From assembly GCF_003696285.1 (NCBI RefSeq), contig NZ_RFFL01000001.1:310001-374000 (forward strand): a stretch of 64,000 nt of DNA, in the 5' to 3' direction. Source of the DNA: Stutzerimonas nitrititolerans (GTDB lineage: Bacteria; Pseudomonadota; Gammaproteobacteria; Pseudomonadales; Pseudomonadaceae). The notes beneath the pieces were generated by a model. That model saw only the letters and a program-made list of their open reading frames with translations, was not told the origin of the DNA and did not search any database. Made by a program: the position numbers and the translations under genes. Below are positions 54,778 through 64,000 of this stretch, in pieces (the stretch's first letter is position 1; the number at the start of each line of letters is the position of its first letter).

Positions 54778-54788
54778 TGGTAGGACCA
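54778..54788. promoter_or_regulatory. FadR-type operator 1 near glcC start
   Basis: TGGT-AGG-ACCA, the classical TGGT-N3-ACCA core bound by FadR-family regulators. It lies 14 bases upstream of the glcC ATG and could mediate autoregulation. Confidence 0.7.
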
Positions 54789-54883
54789 GTGGCGAGCCAG
54801 TATAGCTACTTTCGCGCTTTAGTCACGCCAGCCCCGTGCTCGCTGCATTCGGGGCGGTCAAGGACTGGCTCCAGCTTTCACAA

Positions 54884-54898
54884 ACTGGTACGACCAGT
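54884..54898. promoter_or_regulatory. FadR-type operator 2 in the glcC-glcD divergent region
   Basis: ACTGGT-ACG-ACCAGT, a 15-bp palindrome with the same TGGT-N3-ACCA core as operator 1, about 100 bases upstream of the glcD ATG. It is a likely GlcC binding site controlling glcDEFGB. Confidence 0.75.
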
Positions 54899-54997
54899 GG
54901 TTTCGAGGGTGGACTGGCCGATCCGTTCAGGCTAATGATGCGTCACTCCGCCGCAGCTGGTCGCGCTGCCGGTGAACAACGAGAGCATCCGACTGCC

Positions 54998-56497
54998 ATG
55001 AATATTCTCTACGACGAACGTGTCGACGGCGAGTTGCCCAGGGTCGACAAGGCCGCGCTACTGGCCGAATTGCAGGCGTTGTTGCCTGACCTGGACATCC
55101 TGCATCGCCTCGAAGATCTCAAGCCCTACGAGTGCGACGGCCTTTCCGCCTACCGCACCACGCCGATGCTGGTGGTGCTGCCCGAGCGCATCGAGCAGGT
55201 CGAAGCCCTGCTCAAGCTCTGCTACGAGCGCGGCGTGCCGGTGGTCGCCCGTGGCGCCGGCACCGGCCTGTCCGGCGGCGCGCTGCCGGTGGAGCAGGGC
55301 ATCCTGCTGGTCATGGCGCGTTTCAACAAGATTCTCGAAGTCGACCCCGCCGGTCGCTTCGCCCGCGTCCAGCCCGGCGTGCGCAACCTGGCGATCTCCC
55401 AGGCCGCGGCGCCCTACGAGCTTTATTACGCGCCCGATCCGTCGTCGCAGATCGCCTGTTCCATCGGCGGCAACGTCGCCGAGAACGCCGGTGGCGTGCA
55501 TTGCCTGAAGTACGGCCTGACCGTGCACAACCTGCTGCGCGTGGAGATCCTCACCGTGGAAGGCGAGCGCATGGTGCTCGGCTCCGAGGCGCTGGATTCG
55601 CCCGGTTTCGACCTGCTGGCGCTGTTCACCGGCTCCGAAGGCATGCTCGGCATCGTCACCGAAGTGACCGTCAAGCTGCTGCCCAAGCCGCAGGTGGCCA
55701 AGGTGCTGCTGGCCGCGTTCGACTCGGTGGAGAAGGCCGGGCGCGCGGTGGCGGACATCATCGCGGCGGGCATCATTCCCGGCGGGCTGGAGATGATGGA
55801 CAACCTGGCGATCCGCGCCGCCGAAGACTTCATCCACGCCGGTTACCCGGTGGATGCCGAGGCGATCCTGCTGTGCGAGCTGGATGGCGTCGAGGTCGAC
55901 GTCGCCGAGGACTGCGAGCGCGTCAGCGAAGTGCTCAAGCTGGCCGGCGCCACCGAAGTGCGCCTGGCCAGGGACGAAGCCGAGCGTGCGCGTTTCTGGG
56001 CAGGGCGCAAGAATGCCTTCCCGGCCGTGGGGCGGATCTCGGCGGACTACTACTGCATGGACGGCACCATCCCGCGCCGCGAGCTGCCGGGCGTGCTCCG
56101 GGGCATCGCCAACCTGTCGGAAGAGTACGGTCTGCGCGTGGCCAACGTGTTCCACGCCGGCGACGGCAACATGCACCCGCTGATCCTCTTCGATGCCAAC
56201 GTCGAGGGTGAGCTGGAACGCGCCGAGGCGCTGGGCGGCAAGATTCTCGAACTCTGCGTCGAGGTCGGCGGCTCAATCACCGGCGAGCATGGCGTGGGTC
56301 GCGAGAAGATCAACCAGATGTGCGCCCAGTTCAACGCCGACGAGCTGACGCTGTTCCACGCGGTGAAGGCCGCCTTCGACCCGACCGGGCTGCTCAACCC
56401 CGGCAAGAACATCCCGACCCTGCACCGTTGCGCCGAATTCGGCCGCATGCACGTGCATGGCGGTCAGCTGCCCTTCCCTGAACTGGAGCGCTTCTGA
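54998..56497 (+). CDS. glcD: Glycolate oxidase FAD subunit GlcD, 499 residues
   Basis: GlcD oxidises glycolate (or D-lactate) to glyoxylate with FAD, together with GlcE and GlcF. FAD loops are VVARGAGTGLSGGALPVEQG and PDPSSQIACSIGGNVAENAG. C-terminal ligands appear in FHAGDGNMHPLILFD, GSITGEHGVGREK and LLNPGKNIP. Length is 499, as in E. coli and Pseudomonas. The stop overlaps glcE by one base (TGATG). First gene of the operon under the operator pair. Confidence 0.96.
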   Translation: MNILYDERVDGELPRVDKAALLAELQALLPDLDILHRLEDLKPYECDGLSAYRTTPMLVVLPERIEQVEALLKLCYERGVPVVARGAGTGLSGGALPVEQGILLVMARFNKILEVDPAGRFARVQPGVRNLAISQAAAPYELYYAPDPSSQIACSIGGNVAENAGGVHCLKYGLTVHNLLRVEILTVEGERMVLGSEALDSPGFDLLALFTGSEGMLGIVTEVTVKLLPKPQVAKVLLAAFDSVEKAGRAVADIIAAGIIPGGLEMMDNLAIRAAEDFIHAGYPVDAEAILLCELDGVEVDVAEDCERVSEVLKLAGATEVRLARDEAERARFWAGRKNAFPAVGRISADYYCMDGTIPRRELPGVLRGIANLSEEYGLRVANVFHAGDGNMHPLILFDANVEGELERAEALGGKILELCVEVGGSITGEHGVGREKINQMCAQFNADELTLFHAVKAAFDPTGLLNPGKNIPTLHRCAEFGRMHVHGGQLPFPELERF

Positions 56498-57555
56498 TGA
56501 CGGTTTCATTCGACGCCAGCGAGCAGTTGCTGGATCAGGTCAACCAGGCGCTCGCCGCCAACACGCCGCTGCGCATCCAGGGCAGCGACAGCAAAGCCTT
56601 TCTCGGCCGTACGGTCGAAGGGCAGGTGCTCGACACCCGCGCGCACCGCGGCATCGTCAGCTACGACCCCACCGAACTGGTGGTCACCGTGCGTGCCGGC
56701 ACGCCGCTTACCGAGCTGGAAGCCGCGCTCGATGAAGCCGGGCAGATGCTGCCCTGCGAGCCGCCCCATTTCGGCGAAGGCGCCACCGTGGGCGGCATGA
56801 TCGCGGCCGGGCTGTCCGGGCCGCGTCGGCCCTGGAGCGGTTCGGTGCGTGATTTCGTGCTCGGCACGCGCATCATCACCGGCCATGGCAAGCACCTGCG
56901 CTTCGGCGGCGAAGTGATGAAGAACGTCGCCGGCTACGACCTGTCGCGCCTGATGGCCGGCAGCTTCGGCTGCCTGGGCGTACTGACCGAGGTGTCGCTC
57001 AAGGTGCTGCCCAAGCCGCGCCGCTGCAGCGGGCTGCGGGTGGAGATGACGCTGGATCAGGCCCTGCTGAAACTGGCCGAATGGGGCCAGCAGCCGATCC
57101 CGATCAGCGCCGCCTGTCACGACGGCCAGGCCCTGCACCTGCGCCTGGAAGGCGGCGAAGGCTCGGTCAATGCCGCGCGCGAACGCATCGGCGGTGAAGA
57201 CCTGGACGCTGCCTACTGGGACGCGCTGCGCGAACAGCGCCTGGCCTTCTTCGAGGACCCGCGTCCGCTGTGGCGCCTGTCGCTGCCCATCAACACCCCG
57301 GCGCTGGCGCTGGAAGGCGAGCAGTTGGTGGATTGGGCCGGTGCCCAGCGCTGGCTGAAGTCCACAGAGGATGCCGAGCGCATTCGCGCCATCGTTGGCG
57401 AAGTCGACGGCCATGCGATCTGCTACAGCGCGGGCGCCACGACCAGTCCGTTCCAGCCGCTGGGTGCGCCGCTGCTGCGTTACCACCAGCAGCTCAAGGC
57501 CCAGCTCGACCCGCAGGGCATCTTCAACCCCGGCCGCATGTATTCAGAGGTTTAA
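56497..57555 (+). CDS. glcE: Glycolate oxidase FAD-binding subunit GlcE, 352 residues
   Basis: A shorter VAO-type protein with RAGTPLTELEAALDEAGQML, GATVGGMIAAGLSGPRRPW and KNVAGYDLSRLMAGSFGCLG. It needs GlcD and GlcF for activity. ATG shares one base with the glcD stop. The length is normal; the C-terminus NPGRMYSEV is typical. Confidence 0.95.
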   Translation: MTVSFDASEQLLDQVNQALAANTPLRIQGSDSKAFLGRTVEGQVLDTRAHRGIVSYDPTELVVTVRAGTPLTELEAALDEAGQMLPCEPPHFGEGATVGGMIAAGLSGPRRPWSGSVRDFVLGTRIITGHGKHLRFGGEVMKNVAGYDLSRLMAGSFGCLGVLTEVSLKVLPKPRRCSGLRVEMTLDQALLKLAEWGQQPIPISAACHDGQALHLRLEGGEGSVNAARERIGGEDLDAAYWDALREQRLAFFEDPRPLWRLSLPINTPALALEGEQLVDWAGAQRWLKSTEDAERIRAIVGEVDGHAICYSAGATTSPFQPLGAPLLRYHQQLKAQLDPQGIFNPGRMYSEV

Positions 57556-57558
57556 GCC

Positions 57559-58776
57559 GTGCAGACCAATCTGAGCGAACAAGCCAAGCGCCTGCCGCGC
57601 GCCGAGGAAGCCGAGAGCATCCTGCGCTCGTGCGTGCACTGCGGCTTCTGCAACGCCACCTGTCCGACCTATCAACTGATCGGCGACGAACTGGATGGCC
57701 CGCGCGGGCGCATCTACCTGATGAAGCAGATGCTCGAGGGCGGCGAAGTCACCCAGAGTACCCAACTGCATCTGGACCGCTGCCTGACCTGCCGCAACTG
57801 CGAAACCACCTGCCCGTCCGGCGTGCAGTACCACAACCTGCTGGATATCGGCCGCGACTTCATCGAGCAGCAGGTGCCGCGCACCCTGAGCGAGCGCCTG
57901 GTACGCAGCGGCTTGCGCACCGTGGTGCCGCGCCCGGCGCTGTTCAAGGCGCTGCTGAGCACCGGCAACGCGTTGCGGCCGTTGATGCCGGCCAGCCTGA
58001 AGGCGCACCTGCCGCGTGAAGTGCGCGCGCCGAAAGCGCGCCCGCAAACCCGCCATGCGCGCAACGTGCTGATGCTCGAAGGCTGCGTGCAGCCGAGCCT
58101 GTCGCCCAGTACCAACGCGGCCGCCGCACGAGTGCTGGATCGCCTCGGCATCGGCGTGACGCCCGCGCGCGAAGCCGGTTGCTGCGGTGCGGTGGACTAT
58201 CACCTGAACGCCCAGGAAGCCGGACTGGATCGTGCCCGACGCAACATCGACGCCTGGTGGCCGGCCATCGAAGCCGGTGCCGAAGCCATCGTGCAGACCG
58301 CCAGCGGCTGCGGTGCCTTCGTCAAGGACTACGGCCACCTGCTGCGCGACGATCCGGTTTACGCGAGCAAGGCCGCGCGGGTCAGCGCCCTGACCAAGGA
58401 CCTGGTCGAGGTGCTGCGCTTGACGGAGCTCGAGCAGCTCGACGTCAAGGCCGACAAGCGCATGGCCTTCCATTGCCCCTGCACGCTGCAGCACGCACAA
58501 AAGCTCGGTGGCGCGGTCGAAGACGTGCTCAAGCGGCTGGGCTTCCAGCTCACCGCAGTGCCGGACGCGCATCTGTGCTGCGGCTCGGCCGGCAGCTATT
58601 CGATCACCCAGCCGGCGCTTTCCAAGCAGTTGCGCGACAACAAGCTCACTGCACTGGAAAGCGGCAAGCCGGAAGTCATCGTCACCGCCAACATCGGTTG
58701 CCAGACCCACCTCGACGGGGCGGGTCGCACGCCGGTGCGGCACTGGATCGAGATCGTCGAAGAGGCGATGCAATAA
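57559..58776 (+). CDS. glcF: Glycolate oxidase iron-sulfur subunit GlcF, 405 residues
   Basis: Two 4Fe-4S ferredoxin motifs are present: CVHCGFCNATCP and CLTCRNCETTCP. Two CCG domains follow, the first with EAGCCGAVDYHLN and the second with HLCCGSAGSYS. GTG 57559 is the start, with AGAGG upstream. GlcF passes electrons from the flavin subunits to the quinone pool. Confidence 0.95.
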   Translation: MQTNLSEQAKRLPRAEEAESILRSCVHCGFCNATCPTYQLIGDELDGPRGRIYLMKQMLEGGEVTQSTQLHLDRCLTCRNCETTCPSGVQYHNLLDIGRDFIEQQVPRTLSERLVRSGLRTVVPRPALFKALLSTGNALRPLMPASLKAHLPREVRAPKARPQTRHARNVLMLEGCVQPSLSPSTNAAAARVLDRLGIGVTPAREAGCCGAVDYHLNAQEAGLDRARRNIDAWWPAIEAGAEAIVQTASGCGAFVKDYGHLLRDDPVYASKAARVSALTKDLVEVLRLTELEQLDVKADKRMAFHCPCTLQHAQKLGGAVEDVLKRLGFQLTAVPDAHLCCGSAGSYSITQPALSKQLRDNKLTALESGKPEVIVTANIGCQTHLDGAGRTPVRHWIEIVEEAMQ

Positions 58777-58818
58777 GGCCGAAAAGAGCGCTTGAGGCTG
58801 AACGAAAAAGCAAAACCA

Positions 58819-58901
58819 TAGGAGCGAGGGGGACGCCGAGTCCTTGCTCGCGAATTATCGCAGCTCGAAGTCGTTTTGGTTCGCGAGCAAGCTCGCTCCT
58901 A
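58819..58901. repeat. REP-type inverted repeat between glcF and glcG
   Basis: TAGGAGCGAG and CTTGCTCGCGAA pair with TTCGCGAGCAAG and CTCGCTCCTA across an AT-containing loop. This GAGCAAGCTCGCTCCTACA type is a common pseudomonad REP. It divides the glc operon and may modulate mRNA stability of the upstream part. Confidence 0.75.
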
Positions 58902-58948
58902 CAAAGACACCTGCGCCCTGGCGCACCCCGAATTCGAAAGGAGAGAAC

Positions 58949-59353
58949 ATGAAAACCAAAGCCGTACTGGGTCAGGCCGAAGTTGCTGCCATCCTCGCCG
59001 CTGCGCGCAGCGAAGCGCAGGCCAACGGCTGGAACGTGACCATCGCCGTCGCCGATGACGGTGGACATCTGCTGGGCCTGGAGCGCCTGGATGGTTGTGC
59101 CCCGATCGCCAGCTACATCGCCACCGAGAAGGCCCGCAGCGCCGCCATCGGCCGCCGCGAAACCAAGGGCTACGAGGACATGGTCAACGGCGGCCGCAAC
59201 GCCTTCCTGTCCGCGCCGGTGGTCTGCTCGCTGGAAGGCGGCGTGCCGGTGATCGTCGACGGCCAGGTGATCGGCTCGGTGGGCGTCTCCGGCGTGACCG
59301 CCACCCAGGACGCCCAGGTGGCCAAGGCCGGTGTCGCAGCCGTCGGCAACTGA
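58949..59353 (+). CDS. glcG: GlcG (DUF336, haem-degrading-like) protein, 134 residues
   Basis: AAAGGAGAGAAC precedes ATG 58949. The GlcG/HbpS fold is shown by NVTIAVADDGGHLLGLERLD, TEKARSAAIGRRETKGYEDM and VPVIVDGQVIGSVGVSG. GlcG is found in glycolate operons but is not needed for glycolate oxidase activity in E. coli; related proteins bind haem or corrinoids. Confidence 0.93.
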   Translation: MKTKAVLGQAEVAAILAAARSEAQANGWNVTIAVADDGGHLLGLERLDGCAPIASYIATEKARSAAIGRRETKGYEDMVNGGRNAFLSAPVVCSLEGGVPVIVDGQVIGSVGVSGVTATQDAQVAKAGVAAVGN

Positions 59354-59477
59354 GCGGCTGAGCCAGAGGACAAGTGCTGGCGGTTGAACGAGGTGCGGCC
59401 ATCGCGCATGTAGCGCCTGCCGCACTGCAGCCCGCCGCCATCCGGCATGGGCCGGTAACGAACGAAGAGGTTTTGTC

Positions 59478-61661
59478 ATGAGCGAACGTGTAACCCTGGG
59501 CCGCCTGCAAGTCGCGGCCAACCTGCAGCGCTTCATCGAAGACGAAGTGCTGGCCGGCACCGGCGTCGAAGCCGCGGCCTTCTGGAGCGGCTTCGATCGG
59601 CTGGTCCACGACCTGGCGCCGAAGAATCGCGCGCTGCTCGCCGAGCGCGACCGTCTGCAGGCCGAGCTGGACACCTGGCACAAGGCCAATCCGGGCCCGA
59701 TCGCCGACATGCCGGCCTACCGCGCCTTCCTCGAATCCATCGGCTACCTGCTGCCGGAGCCGGGCGAGGTGAAGGTCAGCACCAGCAACGTCGACAGCGA
59801 AATCGCCAGCCAGGCCGGCCCGCAGCTGGTGGTGCCGATCGGCAACGCCCGCTACGCGCTGAACGCCGCCAACGCCCGCTGGGGTTCGCTGTATGACGCG
59901 CTCTATGGCACCGACGCCATCTCCGAAGAGGGTGGCGCGCAGAAAGGCCCGGGCTACAACGAAGTGCGCGGCGCCAAGGTCATCGCCTTCGCCCGCAACG
60001 TCCTCGACCAGGCTGCGCCGCTGGCCGAAGGCAGCCATGCCGATGCGACCAACTACCGCGTGCAGGACGGCCAGCTCAAGGTCACCCTGGAGAACGGCAG
60101 CGTCACGGGCCTCGAGCAGCCGGAAAAATTCATCGGCTATCAGGGCGAGGCCGTCGAGCCCACTGCCGTGCTGCTGAAGAACAATGGCCTGCACATCGAG
60201 ATCCAGATCGACCCGAACAGCCCCATCGGCCAGACCGATGCCGCGGGCGTCAAGGACCTGCTGATCGAAGCCGCCGTGACCACGATCATGGACTGTGAAG
60301 ACTCCACCGCCGCGGTCGACGCCGACGACAAGGTGCTGGTCTACCGCAACTGGCTGGGCCTGATGAAGGGCGATCTGACCGATACCTTCCAGAAGGGCGG
60401 CCGGGCGATGACCCGCCAGCTGAATCCCGATCGCCAGTACACCGCCGTCGATGGCTCCAGCCTGACCCTGCATGGTCGCTCGCTGTTGTTCATCCGCAAC
60501 GTCGGCCACCTGATGACCAACCCGGCGATCATCGACGGCGAGGGCCACGAGATCCCCGAGGGCATCCTCGATGGTGTGGTCACCAGCCTGATCGCCAAGC
60601 ATGACCTCGAGCGCCGCGGCAACTCGCGCACCGGCAGCGTCTACATCGTCAAGCCGAAGATGCACGGCCCGGCCGAAGTCGCCTTCACCGACGAGCTGTT
60701 CGGTCGCGTCGAAGACCTCATCGGTCTGCCGCGCCACACCCTCAAGGTCGGCATCATGGACGAAGAGCGCCGCACCAGCGTCAACCTCAAGGCTTGCATC
60801 GGTGCCGCGCAGAACCGCGTGGCGTTCATCAACACCGGTTTCCTCGACCGTACCGGCGACGAGATGCACAGCATCATGGAAGCCGGCGCCGTGCTGCGCA
60901 AAGGCGACATGAAGGGCACCGCCTGGATTCAGGCCTACGAACGCAACAACGTGCTGGTCGGCCTGAACTGCGGCCTGCGCGGCAAGGCTCAGATCGGCAA
61001 GGGCATGTGGGCCATGCCGGACCTGATGGCCGCCATGCTCGAGCAGAAGATCGCCCATCCCAAGGCCGGCGCCAACACCGCCTGGGTCCCGTCGCCCACC
61101 GGCGCCACCCTGCATGCGCTGCACTACCATCAGGTGAACGTACAGGCGGTCCAGGCCGAGCTGGAGAAGATCGACCTGGCCAGCGAGCGCGAGCAACTGA
61201 CCAACGACCTGCTGACCATCCCGGTGGCGCCGCAGCGCAACTGGAGCGCCGAGGACATCCAGCAGGAACTGGACAACAACTGCCAGGGCATCCTCGGCTA
61301 CGTGGTGCGCTGGGTCGAGCAGGGTGTCGGTTGCTCCAAGGTGCCGGATATCCACGATGTTGGCCTGATGGAAGACCGCGCTACCCTGCGGATCTCCAGC
61401 CAGCACCTGGCAAACTGGCTTTACCATGGTGTGGTCGGCGAAGCACAGGTTCGCGAAACCCTGGAGCGCATGGCCAAGGTGGTCGATCAGCAGAACGCAG
61501 GCGATCCGCTCTATCGGCCGATGGCGAGCGATTATGCGCAATCCAGTGCTTTCCAGGCGGCCTGCGATCTGGTATTCAAGGGGCGCGAACAACCGAGCGG
61601 TTACACCGAACCCCTGCTGCATGCCTGGCGCCAACGCTTCAAGCAGCAGAACGGCGGTTGA
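59478..61661 (+). CDS. glcB: Malate synthase G, 727 residues
   Basis: GlcB condenses glyoxylate with acetyl-CoA to malate. The TIM barrel shows [35 protein letters not shown] and the catalytic loop [14 protein letters not shown] with the Asp at about residue 633. GAGG precedes ATG 59478, and the length of 727 is characteristic of isoform G. It lies 124 bases after glcG and completes the pathway. Confidence 0.97.
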   Translation: MSERVTLGRLQVAANLQRFIEDEVLAGTGVEAAAFWSGFDRLVHDLAPKNRALLAERDRLQAELDTWHKANPGPIADMPAYRAFLESIGYLLPEPGEVKVSTSNVDSEIASQAGPQLVVPIGNARYALNAANARWGSLYDALYGTDAISEEGGAQKGPGYNEVRGAKVIAFARNVLDQAAPLAEGSHADATNYRVQDGQLKVTLENGSVTGLEQPEKFIGYQGEAVEPTAVLLKNNGLHIEIQIDPNSPIGQTDAAGVKDLLIEAAVTTIMDCEDSTAAVDADDKVLVYRNWLGLMKGDLTDTFQKGGRAMTRQLNPDRQYTAVDGSSLTLHGRSLLFIRNVGHLMTNPAIIDGEGHEIPEGILDGVVTSLIAKHDLERRGNSRTGSVYIVKPKMHGPAEVAFTDELFGRVEDLIGLPRHTLKVGIMDEERRTSVNLKACIGAAQNRVAFINTGFLDRTGDEMHSIMEAGAVLRKGDMKGTAWIQAYERNNVLVGLNCGLRGKAQIGKGMWAMPDLMAAMLEQKIAHPKAGANTAWVPSPTGATLHALHYHQVNVQAVQAELEKIDLASEREQLTNDLLTIPVAPQRNWSAEDIQQELDNNCQGILGYVVRWVEQGVGCSKVPDIHDVGLMEDRATLRISSQHLANWLYHGVVGEAQVRETLERMAKVVDQQNAGDPLYRPMASDYAQSSAFQAACDLVFKGREQPSGYTEPLLHAWRQRFKQQNGG

Positions 61662-61703
61662 AGATCGCTGATGGCCAGCTTCTAGCTGGTTATTGGTAAG
61701 ACC

Positions 61704-61737
61704 AAGCCCCGAAGGCCTGATAAGCCTTCGGGGCTTT
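61704..61737 (+). terminator. Rho-independent terminator after glcB
   Basis: AAGCCCCGAAGGC and GCCTTCGGGGCTT form a 13-bp perfect stem around CTGATAA, 42 bases after the stop. The T-run is short (TTT), so it may be partly read through into the permease gene. Confidence 0.85.
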
Positions 61738-61861
61738 CGAGCATGGGGGAGTCGATCGTCGAGAGTCGGTCGGCGCCTGTGGATGACCTGCGTCATTCAT
61801 GCGTGGCACCGGGTTATCCCGGAATGAAAGCGGTTCAATACAAAAAACAAGGAACCCAACA

Positions 61862-63565
61862 ATGAGTCAGACTCTGCTATCCATCCTGGCCTTCGTGCCA
61901 CTGGTGCTGGCGGGCGTATTGCTGATCGGCTTTCGCTGGCCGGCCAAGTATGCGATGCCGCTGGTTTTCGTCCTCACCGCACTGATCGGCCTGCTGGCCT
62001 GGGACATGACGCTCAATCGCGTCATTGCCTCGACCCTGCAAGGCCTGATTCTCACCGCCGCGATCCTCTGGATCATCTTCGGTGCGATCCTGCTGCTCAA
62101 CACCCTCAAGCATTCCGGCGGCATCGCCGCAATTCGCCGAGGTTTCTCCAACATCAGCCCGGATCGTCGCGTCCAGGCGCTGATCGTGGCCTGGCTGTTC
62201 GGCTGTTTCATCGAGGGTGCCTCGGGCTTCGGTACGCCGGCCGCGGTGGCCGCGCCGCTGATGGTGGCACTGGGCTTCCCGGCCCTGGCCGCGGTCGTGA
62301 TGGGCATGATGGTGCAGTCCACGCCGGTTTCCTTCGGCGCGGTGGGTACGCCGATCATCGTCGGCGTAGGCGGCGGCCTGGACCAGACCGGTATCGGTGC
62401 GCAACTGGCTGCAGTCGGTAGCAACTGGGACGTGTTCTTCCACCTGATCTTCTCGCGCGTCGCGATCATCCACGCGATCTGCGGGATTCTGATGCCGCTG
62501 ATCATGCTGTGCATCCTGACCCGCTACTTCGGGCGTAACAAATCCTGGTCCGAAGGCCTGGCAATGGCGCCGTTCGCGGTCTTCACCGGCCTGGCGTTCG
62601 TCATCCCCTACGCCGCCGCCGGTATCTTCCTCGGCCCTGAGTTCCCCTCGATGATCGGCGCCCTGGTAGGCCTGGCCATCGTGGTGCCTGCCGCCAAGGC
62701 GGGTTTCCTGCTGCCCAAGGACACCTGGGATTTCGCGCCGGCCAGCGAATGGCCTGCCGACTGGATGGGCAAGATCGAGATGAAGATCGAGGACGTGGCC
62801 GGCAAGACGCCGATCTCCGTTCCGATGGCCTGGGCGCCCTACCTGCTGCTGGCCGCCTTCCTGGTGATCTCCCGCGTCTTCCCCGACGTCAAGGGCCTCC
62901 TGATGGCCGTCAGCTTCGGCTGGAAGGACATTCTCGGCGAGACCGGCGTGTCCGGCACCCTCGAACCGCTGTTCCTGCCGGGCGGCATCCTCTGCATGGT
63001 GGTGCTGGTCACCTTCTTCCTGCACCGGATGAAGGCCAGCGAGCTGGGCGCGGCCCTTTCCGAGTCGAGCAAGACCCTGCTCGGCGCGGGCTTCGTGCTG
63101 ATCTTCACCATCCCGATGGTGCGGATCCTGATCAACTCCGGCGTCAATGGCTCGGATCTGGTTTCCATGCCGGTGGCCATGGCACAGCTGGTGGCCAACA
63201 GCGTGGGCGACATCTATCCGTTCTTCGCCCCGGCCGTCGGTGCGCTGGGAGCCTTCATCGCCGGTTCCAACACCGTTTCCAACCTGATGCTCTCGCAGTT
63301 CCAGTTCAACACCGCGGGCCTGCTGGGCCTGTCCGGCGCGTTGATGGTGGCGCTGCAGTCGGTGGGCGCGGCGGCGGGCAACATGATCGCCATCCATAAC
63401 GTCGTCGCGGCATCGGCGACCGTGGGCCTGCTGGGACGCGAAGGGATCACCCTGCGCAAGACCATGCTGCCGACACTGTACTACCTCATCCTGGCCGGCA
63501 GCATCGGCCTGATCGGGTTCTACGTGATGGGTATCAGCGATCCGCTGGCCGGCATCGCCGGCTAA
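61862..63565 (+). CDS. glcA: Glycolate/L-lactate permease (GlcA/LldP family), 567 residues
   Basis: About 13-14 membrane helices are visible. Family blocks are [37 protein letters not shown] and the late [15 protein letters not shown]. LldP and GlcA share this fold and both take lactate and glycolate as anions with H+. Its position right after glcB, as in the E. coli glc operon, favours glycolate as the main substrate; lactate remains possible. CAAGGAACCCAACA precedes the ATG. Confidence 0.9.
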   Translation: MSQTLLSILAFVPLVLAGVLLIGFRWPAKYAMPLVFVLTALIGLLAWDMTLNRVIASTLQGLILTAAILWIIFGAILLLNTLKHSGGIAAIRRGFSNISPDRRVQALIVAWLFGCFIEGASGFGTPAAVAAPLMVALGFPALAAVVMGMMVQSTPVSFGAVGTPIIVGVGGGLDQTGIGAQLAAVGSNWDVFFHLIFSRVAIIHAICGILMPLIMLCILTRYFGRNKSWSEGLAMAPFAVFTGLAFVIPYAAAGIFLGPEFPSMIGALVGLAIVVPAAKAGFLLPKDTWDFAPASEWPADWMGKIEMKIEDVAGKTPISVPMAWAPYLLLAAFLVISRVFPDVKGLLMAVSFGWKDILGETGVSGTLEPLFLPGGILCMVVLVTFFLHRMKASELGAALSESSKTLLGAGFVLIFTIPMVRILINSGVNGSDLVSMPVAMAQLVANSVGDIYPFFAPAVGALGAFIAGSNTVSNLMLSQFQFNTAGLLGLSGALMVALQSVGAAAGNMIAIHNVVAASATVGLLGREGITLRKTMLPTLYYLILAGSIGLIGFYVMGISDPLAGIAG

Positions 63566-63582
63566 GCGACAGCGCTGACTGC

Positions 63583-63612
63583 AACGGGCGGCCTAGGCCG
63601 CCCGTTGTGTTT
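63583..63612 (+). terminator. Palindromic terminator after the permease gene
   Basis: AACGGGCGGCCT and AGGCCGCCCGTT form a perfect 24-base palindrome followed by GTGTTT. The T-run is imperfect, so efficiency is uncertain. Confidence 0.75.
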
Positions 63613-63672
63613 GCGTTTGGCGCAACGCCGCGTTCTGGTATAGCGTGCGGCAATCGACAAGCCGAGGTGGAC

Positions 63673-63840
63673 ATGAAGAAATGGCAATGCGTGGTGTGCG
63701 GTTTCATCTATGACGAAGCCCTGGGCCTGCCTGACGAGGGCATTGCCCCTGGCACCGCTTGGGAAGATGTACCGGAAGACTGGCTGTGCCCCGACTGCGG
63801 TGTGGGCAAGATGGATTTCGAAATGATCGCGATCGACTGA
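63673..63840 (+). CDS. rubA: Rubredoxin, 55 residues
   Basis: Cys6-V-V-Cys9 and Cys39-P-D-Cys42 hold the single iron. The sequence between them, [20 protein letters not shown], is standard for the alkane hydroxylase-type electron carrier rubredoxin. GAGGTGGAC precedes the ATG. It passes electrons from the reductase that follows to a monooxygenase or another acceptor. The reductase begins 36 bases downstream. Confidence 0.97.
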   Translation: MKKWQCVVCGFIYDEALGLPDEGIAPGTAWEDVPEDWLCPDCGVGKMDFEMIAID

Positions 63841-63876
63841 TCCGCTATCGATACGGCAACGAAAGAGGTAAGCGAC

Positions 63877-64000
63877 ATGACGGCACCCCTGGTAATCATC
63901 GGCACGGGGCTGGCGGGCTACAACCTGGCCAGGGAGTTTCGCAAGCACGACAGCGAAACGCCGTTGCTGCTGATCACCGCCGACGATGGTCGCTCGTATT
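63877..64000 (+). CDS. Rubredoxin reductase, N-terminal part (runs off window)
   Basis: AAAGAGGTAAGCGAC precedes ATG 63877. The 41 visible residues give an FAD/NAD dinucleotide fold, [20 protein letters not shown], then [12 protein letters not shown]. The context after rubredoxin identifies rubredoxin-NAD+ reductase; the C-terminal part is outside the window. Confidence 0.9.
   Translation, partial: MTAPLVIIGTGLAGYNLAREFRKHDSETPLLLITADDGRSY

Noticed and set aside
59184..61796. 870-residue minus-strand open frame over glcB
   Set aside because: Shadow of malate synthase G; no family motif in the translated frame.
61877..63397. 506-residue minus-strand open frame over the permease gene
   Set aside because: Shadow frame with Asp/Glu/Gln/His-rich composition typical of antisense of membrane proteins.

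Overview
The window looks like chromosome of a high-GC gammaproteobacterium of the Pseudomonas group, probably the Stutzerimonas (P. stutzeri) / P. mendocina side. Reasons: a 409-residue SerA divergent from a D-2-hydroxyglutarate dehydrogenase; the run rpiA - ilvA - rppH - ptsP - NRDE protein - sulfite-exporter-type permease - lgt - thyA; phoB-phoR followed by a CNNM/CBS protein, an M23 peptidase and a response regulator; and ubiC-ubiA near glcCDEF(G)B and rubredoxin. From memory these blocks resemble P. aeruginosa PA0316-PA0342 and PA5350-PA5364. That species placement is inference, not a search result. Most of the window is housekeeping or metabolic sequence. Shadow frames are very common because of the high GC. 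I see no rRNA, tRNA or CRISPR array.

Layout. 1-0.8 kb: 3' end of typA and its terminator. 0.8-8.6 kb: accessory block with two very small genes, a HEPN-type protein with an RNase motif, a LeoA-like dynamin GTPase translationally coupled to a giant alpha/beta-hydrolase - coiled-coil - GTPase fusion, a small membrane protein and a WYL-domain regulator. This is the least ordinary part of the window, visibly richer in A/T than its surroundings, and my best candidate for an undescribed membrane-remodelling or defence system. 8.8-13.2 kb: chemoreceptor, YehS-like protein, CsgD-like regulator and two low-complexity exported proteins. 13.3-16.9 kb: serA / D-2-HG dehydrogenase pair with a 28-bp perfect palindrome between them, and an FAH-family hydrolase. 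17-23.8 kb: tandem SdiA-regulated (YjiK-like) proteins, then a MacA-MacB-OprM-type tripartite exporter resembling PvdRT-OpmQ. 24-36.5 kb: rpiA, ilvA, small membrane and transport genes, rppH-ptsP, lgt-thyA and an orphan ParA ATPase. 36.6-41.3 kb: a tightly overlapping branched-chain-amino-acid type ABC operon (livKGFHM order). 41.6-49 kb: universal stress protein, response regulator, M23 peptidase, CNNM protein, phoBR with a visible Pho box, rlmE. 49-53.8 kb: FAD protein, SpoU methyltransferase, three MITE-like elements with CTAG ends, ubiA-ubiC. 54-63.6 kb: glycolate regulon (glcC divergent from glcDEFGB, then a GlcA/LldP permease) with two FadR-type operators. 63.6-64 kb: rubredoxin and the start of its reductase.

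How the genes work together. GlcA imports glycolate, GlcDEF oxidises it to glyoxylate, GlcB condenses glyoxylate with acetyl-CoA to malate, and GlcC senses the substrate. SerA makes D-2-hydroxyglutarate as a side product and the divergent dehydrogenase recycles it. UbiC and UbiA carry out the first two steps of ubiquinone synthesis, which supplies the quinone used by the flavin dehydrogenases. RppH and PtsP are adjacent but mechanistically separate (mRNA decapping and nitrogen phosphotransfer).
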